Source of the DNA: Calamus simplicifolius
Lineage: Eukaryota; Streptophyta; Magnoliopsida; Arecales; Arecaceae
DNA length: 64,000 nt
Assembly: GCA_900491605.1 (NCBI GenBank)
Contig: UESW01004075.1
Coordinates: 763,587-827,586 of the forward strand
Direction: 5' to 3'
In this document: positions 11,387-21,542 of the stretch, piece by piece
Layout: each line of letters begins with the position of its first letter
How positions within the stretch are numbered: the first letter of the stretch is position 1
Made by a program: the position numbers and the translations under genes
The notes under the pieces: generated by a model
Databases searched by the model: none
What the model saw: only the letters and a program-made list of their open reading frames with translations
Told to the model about the DNA's origin: nothing

Positions 11387-12801
11387 TCAGATATGTTTGA
11401 ATACAATTTTCTTCAAGTGACCTATGATTTCCATTACATCATCTTTTTGAGATTTCTTAAAATTTTCAAGACAAGCTTCAATCTGTGAGACTGCAAGGTC
11501 AATGTCCTTCTTCAGTTGACCAGTTGCATGAACATAAGATCCCGAGCCATCAGCAATGCCTTCCATCCTTTCAAAGATTTTGTGAAGTTCAGCACCAAAG
11601 GATTCAACAGAATTGCTTATGGAAAAGGAAATCATGTCAAGTCTCGAGTTAAGTTCTTCTTTTAGCTGATTGAAGTCTTCTTTTAATTGATTAATCTCAT
11701 GAGATCTCTGACTGTCATATTCAGCAAGCAAGGCTCTCAACTGACCAATCTGCTCATCAGAGAATCTCCCAGAAGCAGTAACAGACAGATGTGGAGGAGA
11801 GGGAACTGTGCTCGGTCCAGCTTCTGAAGGTCCAGCTGTAGATGGTCCCGCAATAAATGGATCAGGGACTGATGGTCCCGCAGTGGATGGTCCAGGGATA
11901 TCTTCTACTCTGGCCTCTTCAGTTCTATCTCTCTCAGCTCTTTCTTCTCGTCCTCCTTTCATCCAGATACCATTTAACTTCTTGAAGCCCATCCGATGAA
12001 TAGTAGAAATACTATAATAGTCAGTGTGCCTTAATTTCCTTAGGGGTTCATTATCCATAATTAGCACACCTTGGCTTCTAAAGATCAATGTCAGAACCAT
12101 ACCATATGGCAGTGTAGATCTTTTCTTTGTAGCAGCCTCTGCCATATAACCAATCATCATGCCAGCTAGGTTGACTGGCCTTCCAGTTATAATACAATCC
12201 ATCAAAAGAATGTCTCGCTCCGAGACGTACTCAAATCTACCAATTTTGGGGAATAAAATTCTTCCACATATGTTGTGTAGTAACCTGAGCTCCAGATTTA
12301 ATTGATTAGCAAGAATTTCCTCAAACTCGGTTACATCCCTCCCTAACATTCTTGACAATGCACCACTTCTATCATCATGCTGATATTCCATAATACCAAT
12401 TGTGGGCATTTCCAACAGATTTCCAAGGATTTCAGCAGTTATTACAACTCTAGTTCCTCTTACAATACTGACTAAACCGCCTTCTCCTCTACTCAAATCA
12501 TTGTAAAATTCTCTCACTAGGGCAGGATAAGTGGGGATATCTAATGAACAAATCTTTTCCCACCCCATTTCTTTAAACATCTTCCTATTGAGAAGCCCTC
12601 CGACTCAAAGAAATCAAAGTTGACCTTCCTTCCAGTTGTGATAGTCTTACCGGCTAGTTGATCTACTTTGGGTGAAGAGGGTGAAGGAGGGGAATCTTCT
12701 TGAGTGGCCGAAGAGGAGGATGGCGAGGGTTGCCTCCGAATCGTGCGTCGCCTCGTGGGAACGGACGCTCCTCCGACGAAACCGCGCCTCTTGGGTGCCA
12801 T
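11387..12801 (-). pseudogene. Envelope-like extra ORF of the SIRE-like element, one frameshift
   Basis: Read on the minus strand, an ATG at 12801 opens a basic, Ser/Pro-rich N terminus (MAPKRRGF, RRRTIRRQ). A second frame, continuous from about 12580 to 11387 (397 aa), follows after a frameshift near 12580-12600. The 397-aa part begins with a region resembling the 'putative plant transposon protein' domain (about residues 5-190). Next is a hinge of repeated AGPST units (about 225-262), then a heptad-rich coiled coil (about 280-345). I see no convincing signal peptide or transmembrane helix. ORFs at this place in SIRE-type elements are called envelope-like by position; an actual envelope role is unproven. 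It is preceded by the palindrome array at 12905-13106. Confidence 0.75.
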
Positions 12802-12904
12802 TGAGTTGATTGGAATGTGTAATCAAAGGTTTTGAGAAGATTGGGGAGGTTGGAAAGGCTTTGGAACTCCTTGGAGGGGTTTTGGGAGACGGATAAAATG
12901 ATTT

Positions 12905-13106
12905 GGGGTCGACTCCGCCTTTTTATTTTTGACCTAGTTCGACCTAGAGTCGACTCCCGAAAACTGGGTGTCGGCTCCGAACCAGAAAGTCTGTCAGCGC
13001 TCGAATTAGAGTCGGCTCTACAGAAGCCGGAGTCGGCTCTAATTGCTTAGACAGAACATCAAAAACTAAGGTGTCGACTCCACAAACTGTTAGAGTCGAC
13101 TCTAAC
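12905..13106. promoter_or_regulatory. Second GTCGACTC/GTCGGCTC array with a TATA-like box upstream of the envelope-like ORF
   Basis: Seven variants of the LTR palindrome (near 12905, 12946, 12966, 13007, 13029, 13069 and 13091) lie between pol and the envelope-like ORF. On the minus strand they are followed by a TATA-like AAAATAAAAAGG (about 12912-12923), about 110 bp before the ATG at 12801. The LTR has the same order: array, TATA, leader. That this is an internal promoter is inference. Confidence 0.45.
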
Positions 13107-13296
13107 AGTTTCAGAGATAAAAAATCAAGTTTCAAGGATCTGAAACTATTCAAATTAATCATCAAACTCTAGATAAATGTTCCTTAGCAATTGGGGAAAC
13201 AATGAATCAAGATCTAGATAGATTTCCTTATTGAATATCGAGATTTTTCAAGAAATTGATGAAATCTAGATAGTTGTTCTTAAGAGTTTCAGAAAA

Positions 13297-16203
13297 TTAT
13301 TCCAAAGGATCACAAACTCCTAATTCTCCTCTAAGATAACAAAATCTCTCTTCACTTAAGGGTTTTGTAAATATATCTGCCAGTTGTTCTTCAGTATTCA
13401 CATAATCAAGACAAATTTCATTATTGGCAACATGTTCTCTTATAAAGTGATATCTAATTTCAATATGCTTTGTTCTTGAGTGTTGAATTGGATTTTTAGT
13501 TAGATTGATTGCACTTGTATTATCACATCTTATAGGTGTCTTATCAAGTGTGATACCATAGTCTTCAAGTTGTCTCTTAATCCATAGGATTTGAGCACAG
13601 CAACTTCCAGCTGCAACATATTCTGCTTCAGCAGTAGATAATGCAACCGAATTTTGCTTTTTGCTAAACCATGAGATTAAGTTACTTCCTAAAAATTGGC
13701 ATGCACCACTTGTGCTTTTTCTATCTAACTTACATCCAGCATAATCAGAATCAGAATAAGCAATCAGATTTAATGTTGAGTCTCTAGAATACCATAAACC
13801 TACATTTTTTGTTCCACTAAGGTATCTAAGAATTCTTTTAACAGCAATTAAATGTGATTCTTTAGGTTCAGACTGAAATCTAGCACATAAGCAAACAGCA
13901 AACATTATGTCTGGTCTACTTGCAGTTAAGTAAAGTAGGGATCCGATTATACCTCGATAATATTTTTGATCAACCTTCTTACCTTCTTCATCTTTGTCCA
14001 GCTTGCATGAAGGACTCATTGGTGTTCCGAGGGGTTTGATTGATTCCATACCAAACTTCTTTAGAATTTCTCTTGTGTACTTTGTTTGGTTGATAAAGAT
14101 TCCCTCTTTGCTTTGTTTGATTTGGAGTCCAAGGAAGAAATTGAGTTCTCCCATCATGCTCATTTCAAATTCTCCCTGCATTAACTTAGCAAACTCTTGA
14201 CATAGAAGATTGTTAGTAGCACCAAATACAATGTCATCAACATAAATTTGAACTACAAGTAAATCTTTATCTTTTCTTTTCAAAAACAATGTTTTATCAA
14301 CATTTCCTCTTGTAAAATCATTTTCAATCAAAAATTTACTTAGTCTATCATACCAAGCTCTAGGTGCTTGTTTCAAACCATATAAAGCTTTGTGCAATTT
14401 AAAAACGTGATTTGGAAATTCATGATCTTCAAATCCCGGTGGTTGTTCAACAAATACTTCTTCATTTATTAATCCATTTAAAAATGCACTTTTGACATCC
14501 ATTTGAAATAAATTAAAGTTCATGTGACATGCAAATGCAAGTAATAGCCTAATGGCTTCTAATCTAGCTACAGGTGCAAAGGTTTCATCAAAATCAATAC
14601 CTTCTTCTTGATTATATCCTTTTGCAACTAATCTAGCTTTGTTTCTAATTACTATGCCATTTTCATCTAGTTTATTTCTAAAAACCCATTTTGATCCTAT
14701 AACAGAATGATCTTTAGGTCTTTCCACTAATGTCCATACATTATTTCTAGTGAATTGGTTTAATTCTTCTTGCATAGCTAACATCCAATTATTATCTTTT
14801 TCAGCTTCTTCAATGGTTTTAGGTTCAATTTGAGAAACAAATGCAAGGTGATTACTAATATTTCTCATAGATGATCTAGTTCTTATTCCTTGAGATGGAT
14901 CACCTATAATCAATTCCTTGGGATGACTATAAGCGTATCTCCAATCTCTTGGTAGATCTACATCATTATGATTAGTATTAATAACATCAGCATTAGGCGA
15001 ATCATTATCTTTAGCTTCTTGTTCATGATCTGAAGATACATCAATATTAAGTTTTTCAAGATTGTTTTCGAGAATGTTTGTATCTTCCTCATCATCAATC
15101 CTTTTGGAACTTGATGCTAAAGATTCATCAAAAACTACATGAATAGATTCTTCAACAATTAAACTTCCTTTATTGAACACTCTATATGCTTTACTAGTTG
15201 TTGAATAACCTAAGAATATTCCTTCATCAGATTTTGCATCAAATTTACCTAAGTTATTTTTACCATTATTATGAATAAAACATTTACAACCAAATGCATG
15301 AAAATATTTAATGTTGGGTTTTCTATCATGCCATAATTCATAAGGTGTTTTCTTTAAAATAGGTCTTATTAATGCTCTATTTAGGATGTAACATGCTGTG
15401 TTAATAGCTTCCGCCCAAAAGTATTTCGGGAGTTTACTTTCACATAGCATGGTACGGGCCATGTCTTCTAGAGTTCTATTTTTCCTTTCAACTACTCCAT
15501 TTTGTTGAGGGGTTCTTGGTGCAGAAAAATTATGATTAATACCATTTTCATTGCAAAAACTTTCAAATAAGTGATTTTCAAATTCAGTTCCATGATCACT
15601 TCTTAGAGACACTATGGTAGTGTTTTTCTCATTTGTTACTTTCTTGAAGAATTTCAGGAATATCGAGAAAGTCTCATCTTTGTGAGCTAAAAACATTACC
15701 CAAGTGAATCTAGAGTAATCATCTACTATCACAAGACCATATTTCTTTCCTCCTAGACTTGTGGTTCTAGTTGGTCCAAAAAGGTCCATGTGAAGTAGCT
15801 CTAATGGCCTAGAAGTTGAAACAACATTTTTAGATTTAAAAGAACTTCTCGTTTGTTTTCCAAACTGACATGCATCACATATTTTGTTATTTTCAAAATC
15901 TATTTTAGGTAGTCCTTTTACTAAATCCATTCTAATTAGTTTTGAAATCAGGTGTGTGCTTGCGTGACCTAATCTTCGATGCCACAACCAACCAATCTCA
16001 TTCATATTAGCATTATTAGCAACTAAGCAATGATTATTAGTAGACAAATTGTCTAAGTCAATCAAGTATACATTGCCATTTCTATTTCCAATAAAAACAA
16101 TGCTATTATCAATGGGATTAGCAACTGTGCATATAGAAGATTCAAATGATACTTTAAAACCTTTGTCACATAATTGACTAATGCTAATTAAATTATGTTT
16201 CAA
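13297..16203 (-). CDS. SIRE-like Copia pol: integrase, reverse transcriptase, RNase H
   Basis: A 968-residue open frame. A pre-integrase zinc-binding region comes first (WHRRLGH at about 74-80, CDAC at 109-112). The integrase core has the catalytic D140, D203 and E239 with the 35-residue D-E spacing (motifs HMDLFGP, SDHGTEF, GVVERKNR). RT follows from about 490, with KARLVAKG, QMDVKSAFLNG, LYGLKQAPRAWY and the YVDD active site at about 654-657. RNase H has SDSDYAG near 817-823, STAEAEY near 856 and CDN at about 893-895. The C terminus has the ADIFTKPL motif. The open frame begins at an internal Met. The native polyprotein would also include gag and protease, now separated by frame breaks at 16204-16640. 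The enzyme core could still be catalytically intact. Confidence 0.93.
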   Translation of the reverse strand: MKHNLISISQLCDKGFKVSFESSICTVANPIDNSIVFIGNRNGNVYLIDLDNLSTNNHCLVANNANMNEIGWLWHRRLGHASTHLISKLIRMDLVKGLPKIDFENNKICDACQFGKQTRSSFKSKNVVSTSRPLELLHMDLFGPTRTTSLGGKKYGLVIVDDYSRFTWVMFLAHKDETFSIFLKFFKKVTNEKNTTIVSLRSDHGTEFENHLFESFCNENGINHNFSAPRTPQQNGVVERKNRTLEDMARTMLCESKLPKYFWAEAINTACYILNRALIRPILKKTPYELWHDRKPNIKYFHAFGCKCFIHNNGKNNLGKFDAKSDEGIFLGYSTTSKAYRVFNKGSLIVEESIHVVFDESLASSSKRIDDEEDTNILENNLEKLNIDVSSDHEQEAKDNDSPNADVINTNHNDVDLPRDWRYAYSHPKELIIGDPSQGIRTRSSMRNISNHLAFVSQIEPKTIEEAEKDNNWMLAMQEELNQFTRNNVWTLVERPKDHSVIGSKWVFRNKLDENGIVIRNKARLVAKGYNQEEGIDFDETFAPVARLEAIRLLLAFACHMNFNLFQMDVKSAFLNGLINEEVFVEQPPGFEDHEFPNHVFKLHKALYGLKQAPRAWYDRLSKFLIENDFTRGNVDKTLFLKRKDKDLLVVQIYVDDIVFGATNNLLCQEFAKLMQGEFEMSMMGELNFFLGLQIKQSKEGIFINQTKYTREILKKFGMESIKPLGTPMSPSCKLDKDEEGKKVDQKYYRGIIGSLLYLTASRPDIMFAVCLCARFQSEPKESHLIAVKRILRYLSGTKNVGLWYSRDSTLNLIAYSDSDYAGCKLDRKSTSGACQFLGSNLISWFSKKQNSVALSTAEAEYVAAGSCCAQILWIKRQLEDYGITLDKTPIRCDNTSAINLTKNPIQHSRTKHIEIRYHFIREHVANNEICLDYVNTEEQLADIFTKPLSEERFCYLRGELGVCDPLE

Positions 16204-16628
16204 ACCATCAACATATAAGACATTTTCAATATATGTGGAGGGAGTTATTTGAATGTTACCAACCCCAAGATTTGGCCTTTGCCATTATCCCCAAATGTAA
16301 CTACTCCTCCTCTTTTGCTTTCGAGGGTGATGAATTGATCTTTGTCACCCGTCATGTGCCTTGAGCAGCCGCTATCAAGATACCACTTTCGCTTTGATCT
16401 TTTGGCCGCAAGACACTCCTGCAAAGATGATCAAGTCTTATGTTTAGGTACCCAAGCTTTCTTGGGTCCTTCATGGTTAGTAGCAATAAAAATTGTTCCT
16501 TTTGGAACCCATATTTTCTTTCCTTTAATATTTAAGTTTTTATTAGGTTTTAGAATTTTACATTCATAAGATTTATGTCCTTTTTGATTACATTTAAAGC
16601 ATGTAAAATTACTTTGGCCAGCACGCAC
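16204..16628 (-). pseudogene. SIRE-like element: second zinc knuckle and protease, frame-broken
   Basis: On the minus strand, 16628-16431 encodes a CX2C-type knuckle (CFKCNQKGHKSYEC). A stop at 16431 follows. In another frame the aspartic protease active-site segment LDSGCSRHMTGD is readable near 16340-16376. A further single-base frame change near 16265, in a G run, separates it from the pol frame that opens at 16203. At least two frame changes therefore interrupt the polyprotein here. Confidence 0.8.
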
Positions 16629-16639
16629 AAAAATATTTT

Positions 16640-17305
16640 TCAGTGATTTTTGTTTTCTAAAGTGTTATACCCTAATCCGGCTTTGTCAAAAACTGCTTTT
16701 TGACTATTTAATAACATGTTCAATTTAGTTGAGCTTAAGGTAAACTTATCAACTATGTTCTTATATTTTTCAACCTCTTTCCTTAGTTTATCATTTTCAT
16801 TGGAAATTAATTCTTTTTCTTTTACCAAAATTTCATTTTCAGATTTAAGTTTCTTAACTTCATTATTAAGATCTTCCTTTTCTTTAATGAAAGTTGAATT
16901 TTCATTTTTCAAAAGCTTGTATTTCTTTTTCAAAACCTTGAAATCGCCGACAAGTTCATTAAAAGCATCAAATAATTCATCAAATGCAAACTCATCGCAA
17001 GGGTTATCGGAACTTACCTCATCGTTGTCGTCCGCCATAAAACATACATTTGCGACTTCCTTTTGTTCTTCTTCTTCGGAAGAAGATTCTTCGCTATCAC
17101 TCCAAGTCGCCACATAAGCCTTCTTTTTCTTTTTGTAGGCTTTCTTTAATTTAGGACATTCATTCCTAAAGTGCCCCGGTTTATTACACTCATAGCAAGT
17201 CAAGGGGTCTTTCTCTTTTTCTTTGTCCTTGTCCTTGTTCTTATCCTTTTCTCCTTCCCACTTTGCTCCAAATTTCTTCTTGTGGAAGGGTTTCTTTCTC
17301 CTCAT
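16640..17305 (-). pseudogene. SIRE-like element: gag C-terminal part with CCHC knuckle
   Basis: A 221-residue open stretch. It has a very basic start, a CCHC nucleocapsid knuckle (CYECNKPGHFRNEC, about residues 37-50), an acidic serine run (about 69-81), and a long Lys/Glu-rich coiled-coil-like C terminus. It is out of frame with the upstream gag half (17326-18072). The break lies next to a CAT/ATG microsatellite-like run. Confidence 0.8.
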
Positions 17306-17325
17306 GAATCTTTTAAACTTTTTAG

Positions 17326-18072
17326 CTAAGAGAGCAGTCTCTCATCATCATCATCATCATCATCGCTGCTGCTCTCTTCTTCTTTTGCAGCTTTGAGGGC
17401 AATCTTCTTTCCTCTCTGCTGCTTCATTGTCAACTCATGGGTCATAAGTGATCCTAGAAGCTCCTCTAAGGGCAGAGTGTTGAGGTCCTTTGCTTCTTGG
17501 ATTGCTGTCATTTTGGCTTCCCATGATCTTGGTAGTGACCTAAGAATTTTTCGAACAAGTTCTGAGTTAGTATATGTCTTACCAAGACTTTTTAAACCAT
17601 TTACAATATCTGTAAATCTAGTATACATGCATGCAATGGTTTCAGATTGTTCCATGCTAAACAACTCATATTTATGAACAAGAATATTAATTTTAGATTC
17701 TTTTACTTGGTTGGTACCCTCATGGGTAACCTCTAATCTATCCCAAATCTCCTTTGCGGAATTACATGTGGAGATTCTATTAAATTCATTTGCATCTAAA
17801 GAGCAATATAAAACATTCATGGCTTTAGCGTTAAGCTGTGCCATCTTCCTATCATTATCATTCCAGTCCCTTTCGGGCTTAGGAACAATAGTGCCATCAA
17901 TAACATGTGTGGGTGTACTAGGTCCATTAATTATAACACCCCATAGTTCATAGTCAGAAGCTTGAATGAATATCCTCATTCTAGCTTTCCAATATGAATA
18001 ATTTGAACCATTAAACAGTGGAGGTCTATTCGTAGAATGACCTTCAGCAAATGATCCAACTTGAGCTGCCAT
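17326..18072 (-). pseudogene. SIRE-like element: gag N-terminal (UBN2/Copia gag) part
   Basis: A 248-residue open frame starting MAAQVGSF, right after the primer-binding site. It contains the Copia gag hallmarks: FNGSNYSYWKARM near the N terminus, the WDRLEVTHEGT block (about 110-120), and an ELLGSLMTHE segment near the end. It ends in an acidic Asp run and a stop caused by a frameshift near 17326. In an intact element it would continue into the knuckle part at 17305. Confidence 0.88.
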
Positions 18073-18113
18073 TTGGATCTTTAGCTCTTGATCGTGTGAT
18101 CAAAATCTAATGA

Positions 18114-18131
18114 GCACTAGCTCTGATACCA
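18114..18131 (-). other. Primer-binding site of the SIRE-like element (initiator Met tRNA)
   Basis: Minus strand reads TGGTATCAGAGCTAGTGC, two bases inside the 5' LTR. TGGTATCAGAGC is the complement of the plant initiator-Met tRNA 3' end. Confidence 0.9.
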
Positions 18132-18988
18132 ATTGTTGGCCCAGATGACAACCCAAGGGGGGGGGTGAATTGGGTTCTTTAAAAAAAATTTAAACCTTTT
18201 GAAATATTTGTTTGCTTAGTGTGAGTGAAAGTGAATGCAGATGCAAAAACAAAATACAATCAATAAGATAGAGATAGAGATAGAGATAAAGGAGACACGG
18301 CAAACACAAAGATTTTATAGTGGTTCGGTGTATCCAACACCTACGTCCACTCCCAAGATTCACTTGGGTCCACACTATAATCTTCCTTGATTACAGCCGA
18401 GTTGTTTTACAAGCTCACAACTCAAACTTGTTGTTTTCCCGGGATCACAACGAACCCAGCCGTTTTCGGGCTCACCAGCACAAAAACCCTAACACAAGCT
18501 ATACCAAGCTTGTACCGAGGTAAGACTACCTCCACTAGTTCAATCCCCCAGATTGAACTAGACACAAACAAAAGAAATATTGTTTTTCAAGTACACAGCT
18601 CCTCAATGAGCAAATAATCAAGTAAATGAACAAGGTTTAGAAAAGCCTGATTTGTAGTTGGTTGGCTTTTGAGCTTTTCTTCTTTTCTTTTCTTCTTCTC
18701 CTTGCTAGATTGAATCAAGCCTCAGCTCCGATTCTTCACAGTTGAAGCAGTTGAGAAGGATTGAAAAGCAAGAAACTGATCCTCTTTCTCCAATTTGGAA
18801 ATCCACCAAAACTTTGATTTGAATGCCTTGGATTCCTCTTGAGCTTTTTGGAGTGGAGTGGATTTGAGCTAGAAGGTTTTTCTCTTGAGATTCAGGCTCT
18901 CTCTTTTTCGGATTTTTGAATTGGGATTTCTCTATTTCCGTTTTTCTTCTTTGTTTTTTCGTTCTTCTTTTTTGAATGATAGTCTTCC

Positions 18989-18998
18989 CTTTTTATAG
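18989..18998 (-). promoter_or_regulatory. LTR TATA box of the SIRE-like element
   Basis: CTATAAAAAG on the minus strand. It lies about 140 bp downstream (element sense) of the palindrome array, and likely sets the U3/R boundary. The same box is at 10109-10118 in the 3' LTR. Confidence 0.7.
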
Positions 18999-19139
18999 AT
19001 TTCTTTCAAACCATTTTTGGAAGAAAACTATCCGTTGGAGTGTACCTTGCAACAAAATATATCCGTTAGAAATAAAGTAAAATAGAAATATTACCGTTAG
19101 AGCTGATCTGGCAATTTGATTTTTCGTTCCAGGTGGGTT

Positions 19140-19404
19140 GGAGTCGACTCTAACTTTTCTGGAGTCGGCTCTAACTCGAAACACTTTAATCCGTTAATTC
19201 TGGAGTCGTCTCTGACTTTTCTGGGGTCGACAAGAAACTTTTCTGGAGTCGACTCTAACAGACCCGGAGTCGACTCTAAGTCGGGGCCAGAAAAATCAAC
19301 GTTCTGTCTTTTCTGTGGAGTCGGCTCTAACAGTCTCGGAGTCGACTCTAACTTCCGTGCCAGATACTGGAGTCGGCTCTGTGATTCTCGGAGTCGACTC
19401 TAAT
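19140..19404. repeat. Palindrome array GGAGTCGACTCTAA in the 5' LTR
   Basis: The same ten-copy array as in the 3' LTR, with members from 19140 to 19404 at about 20-22 bp spacing inside groups. Each full copy holds the 10-bp perfect palindrome GAGTCGACTC. Confidence 0.85.
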
Positions 19405-19573
19405 GTCTGCAATCTTACCTAGACATTAGATTCGATCCAGAACAAGATTTAACTCCTGATTTTGATCATTCAATCGACTTATAATCTGAAAAACTTAATC
19501 AAAATCATTAGAGCCTTCAATTGTTATACTCAAATAGTTTTGTTAATCATCAAAATCATCAATTGGGTCAACA

Positions 19574-20435
19574 CTCAACATATCCAATAAAATATCCACT
19601 AATAGTCCTTGGTCTAGTTCTTTCTTGTGGATTATAAACTCTTACTTCAGATGGGCATCCCCAAACACGTATATGTTGCAAACTTAGTTTCCAACCTTTA
19701 ATAACTCAAATGGCATTTTGGAAACAGCCTTGGTTGGAACCCGATTCAATATATACGCAGCAATTTTAAGAGCTTCAATCTACAAGGATTTAGGTAGGTT
19801 GGAGCTGACAATCATGCTCCTTACCATGTCCAATAATGTCCGATTTCTCCTTTCAGCTACACCGTTTTGGTCAGGAGACCCTGGCATGGTGTATTGTGCA
19901 CATTTCCATTTTCTTCAAGAAATCGAGCAAACGAACTAGGTACTTGTCCATTCTCAGTGTATCTACCATAATATTCTCCACCTCTATCTGACCTCACGAT
20001 TTTAATTTGCTTGCCGCATTGTTTCTCTACTTCTGCCTTAAATACCTTAAAGGCATCTAATGCTTCGTTCTTATTATGAAGTAGGTAGAATTACATATAT
20101 CGTGAATCATCAATAAATAAGATAAAGTATCTCTGACCATACGAGTCCATATCTGGGCTACAGATATCCATATGTATGATCTCCAGTATTTCCAAACTTC
20201 TCTTGGCATCTTTCTTGGACTTGTTGGTTTGCTTTCCTTTTATGCATTCCACACAAGTGCCAAAATCAGTAAAATCAAGAGTATCAAGTACTCCATCTTT
20301 TACTAATCTTTTAATTCTCTCAATGGAGATATGACATAATCTCCGATGCCACAAAATAGAGGAATTCTCATTCATAACACATCTTTTCAAACCAGTTTGG
20401 GCGTGCATCACATTATAAGTGGTATTATTTTTCAA
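19574..20435 (-). pseudogene. Outer Copia integrase (broken)
   Basis: The minus-strand piece from 20435 has the pre-integrase signature (LWHRRLCHIS, then CVECIKGKQT) and the start of the integrase core (IHMDICSPDM). From about 20090 to 19574 the rest of integrase continues through frame changes, including the region after the DRGGEY-type motif. The element is then split by the SIRE-like insertion at 19573. Confidence 0.85.
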
Positions 20436-20485
20436 ATTAATTTGGAAAGATTGTCTGACAATGTACCATTCCCATAAGCTTAGAT

Positions 20486-21542
20486 TTATAAAAAAATCAA
20501 CAGAGCTTTATTAAAATTAAAGGAGTATCCTGCTGGTACAAGCCTTGACACTGAAATCAAATTTCTAGAGAAATTTAGAATATAAAATGTCTTTTCCAAA
20601 TCCAAAACAAAACTAGAGTGTAAATAAGTCTGCACGTCCCAATTGCTTCCACATGTGAACTCATCTGTTTCTTGAATAGATGCTTTGTTCACTTCCCAAT
20701 GGTTTCCTTTGATTAGAAAACCCTGCAAGGTATTGAAATATGGATTGTAGAACCAGAATCAATCCACCATGTGTTATGACATATAACCAAATTGGATTCA
20801 TGACATACGAATGAGGTTAGAGTACCTTTCTTGTCAAGCCAAGCTTTGAATTTGAGACAATCTTTCTTTATATGCCCTTTCTTCTTGCAAAGAAGCACTT
20901 AGACTCCTTCTTGTCTTCTGTATGCCTTTGCGTTTAGCTTTGGGAGCTTTAGTCTTTCTCTGAGTGACTAAATGTGCACTTTCTCTCATTTCTAAAATTA
21001 GCCTCCCTTCCTCTTGAACACACATGGTCAGAAGTTCATTAATTGACCATTTATCCTTATGTGTGTTGTAAGATATTTTGAAGGGACTATCCTACGGTGG
21101 AAGTGAGTTTAAAATAAAGTGCACCAAGAAAGATTTATGACATCTCAACCTCTAGGGATTTCAACTGAGCCGCAATGTTCCTCATCTTCATGATGTGCTC
21201 ACGCACACCTCCAACAGTAGTGAGCTTCATTGATGATAATTTTGTTATTAGGGTGCTAGCCAGTGCCTTATCTGAAGACTCAAATTGTGCATCAATAGCC
21301 TTCAGAAGTTCCTTGACATTTTTGCACTCAGGAATTGAACCACGTATACTAGCAGAAATCTTAGTATGTATGAACATCATACTGAGGCGATTGGACCGCT
21401 CCCATCGTTCATACGCAGCAATCTCAACCTGAGTGTTAGTAGATGTAACTGAATGTGGTTCATCCTTCCTGATAGCATAGTCATATCCATGCACCCTAAT
21501 TGAAGAAGAATCTCTCCTTCCATAATTTATAATTATCACCAC
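20486..21542 (-). pseudogene. Outer Copia gag and protease (broken)
   Basis: Minus strand. A gag segment (21542-21135) contains the UBN2-type AYERWERSNRLS and IDAQFESSDKALAS stretches. Basic linker and knuckle sequence (CKKKGHIKKDC, about 20860-20895) follows. A protease active-site segment, WWIDSGSTIHIS, is near 20730-20765. The frames change several times. It is a typical decayed Copia 5' half. Confidence 0.85.

Larger units (their letters stand above)
9259..19573 (-). mobile_element. Young SIRE/Maximus-like Copia retrotransposon nested in the outer Copia
   Basis: About 10.3 kb, with LTRs of 1436 and 1440 bp starting TGTTGGCCCAGATGA and ending GGGTCAACA. It sits in the integrase-RT linker of the outer element. 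The flanks are CTCAG (9254-9258) and CTCAA (19574-19578), a 5-bp duplication with one mismatch. The LTRs differ by only a few substitutions plus several short indels, mostly in homopolymers. Minus-strand order is gag, zinc knuckles, protease, integrase, RT, RNase H, then an additional envelope-like ORF before the 3' LTR. This order, the long LTR, and the AAAAAGGGGGAGAT polypurine tract are typical of the SIRE/Maximus lineage (family knowledge). Confidence 0.95.
18134..19573 (-). repeat. 5' LTR of the SIRE-like element
   Basis: 1440 bp, bounded TGTTGG...CAACA, near-identical to 9259-10694. Confidence 0.95.
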
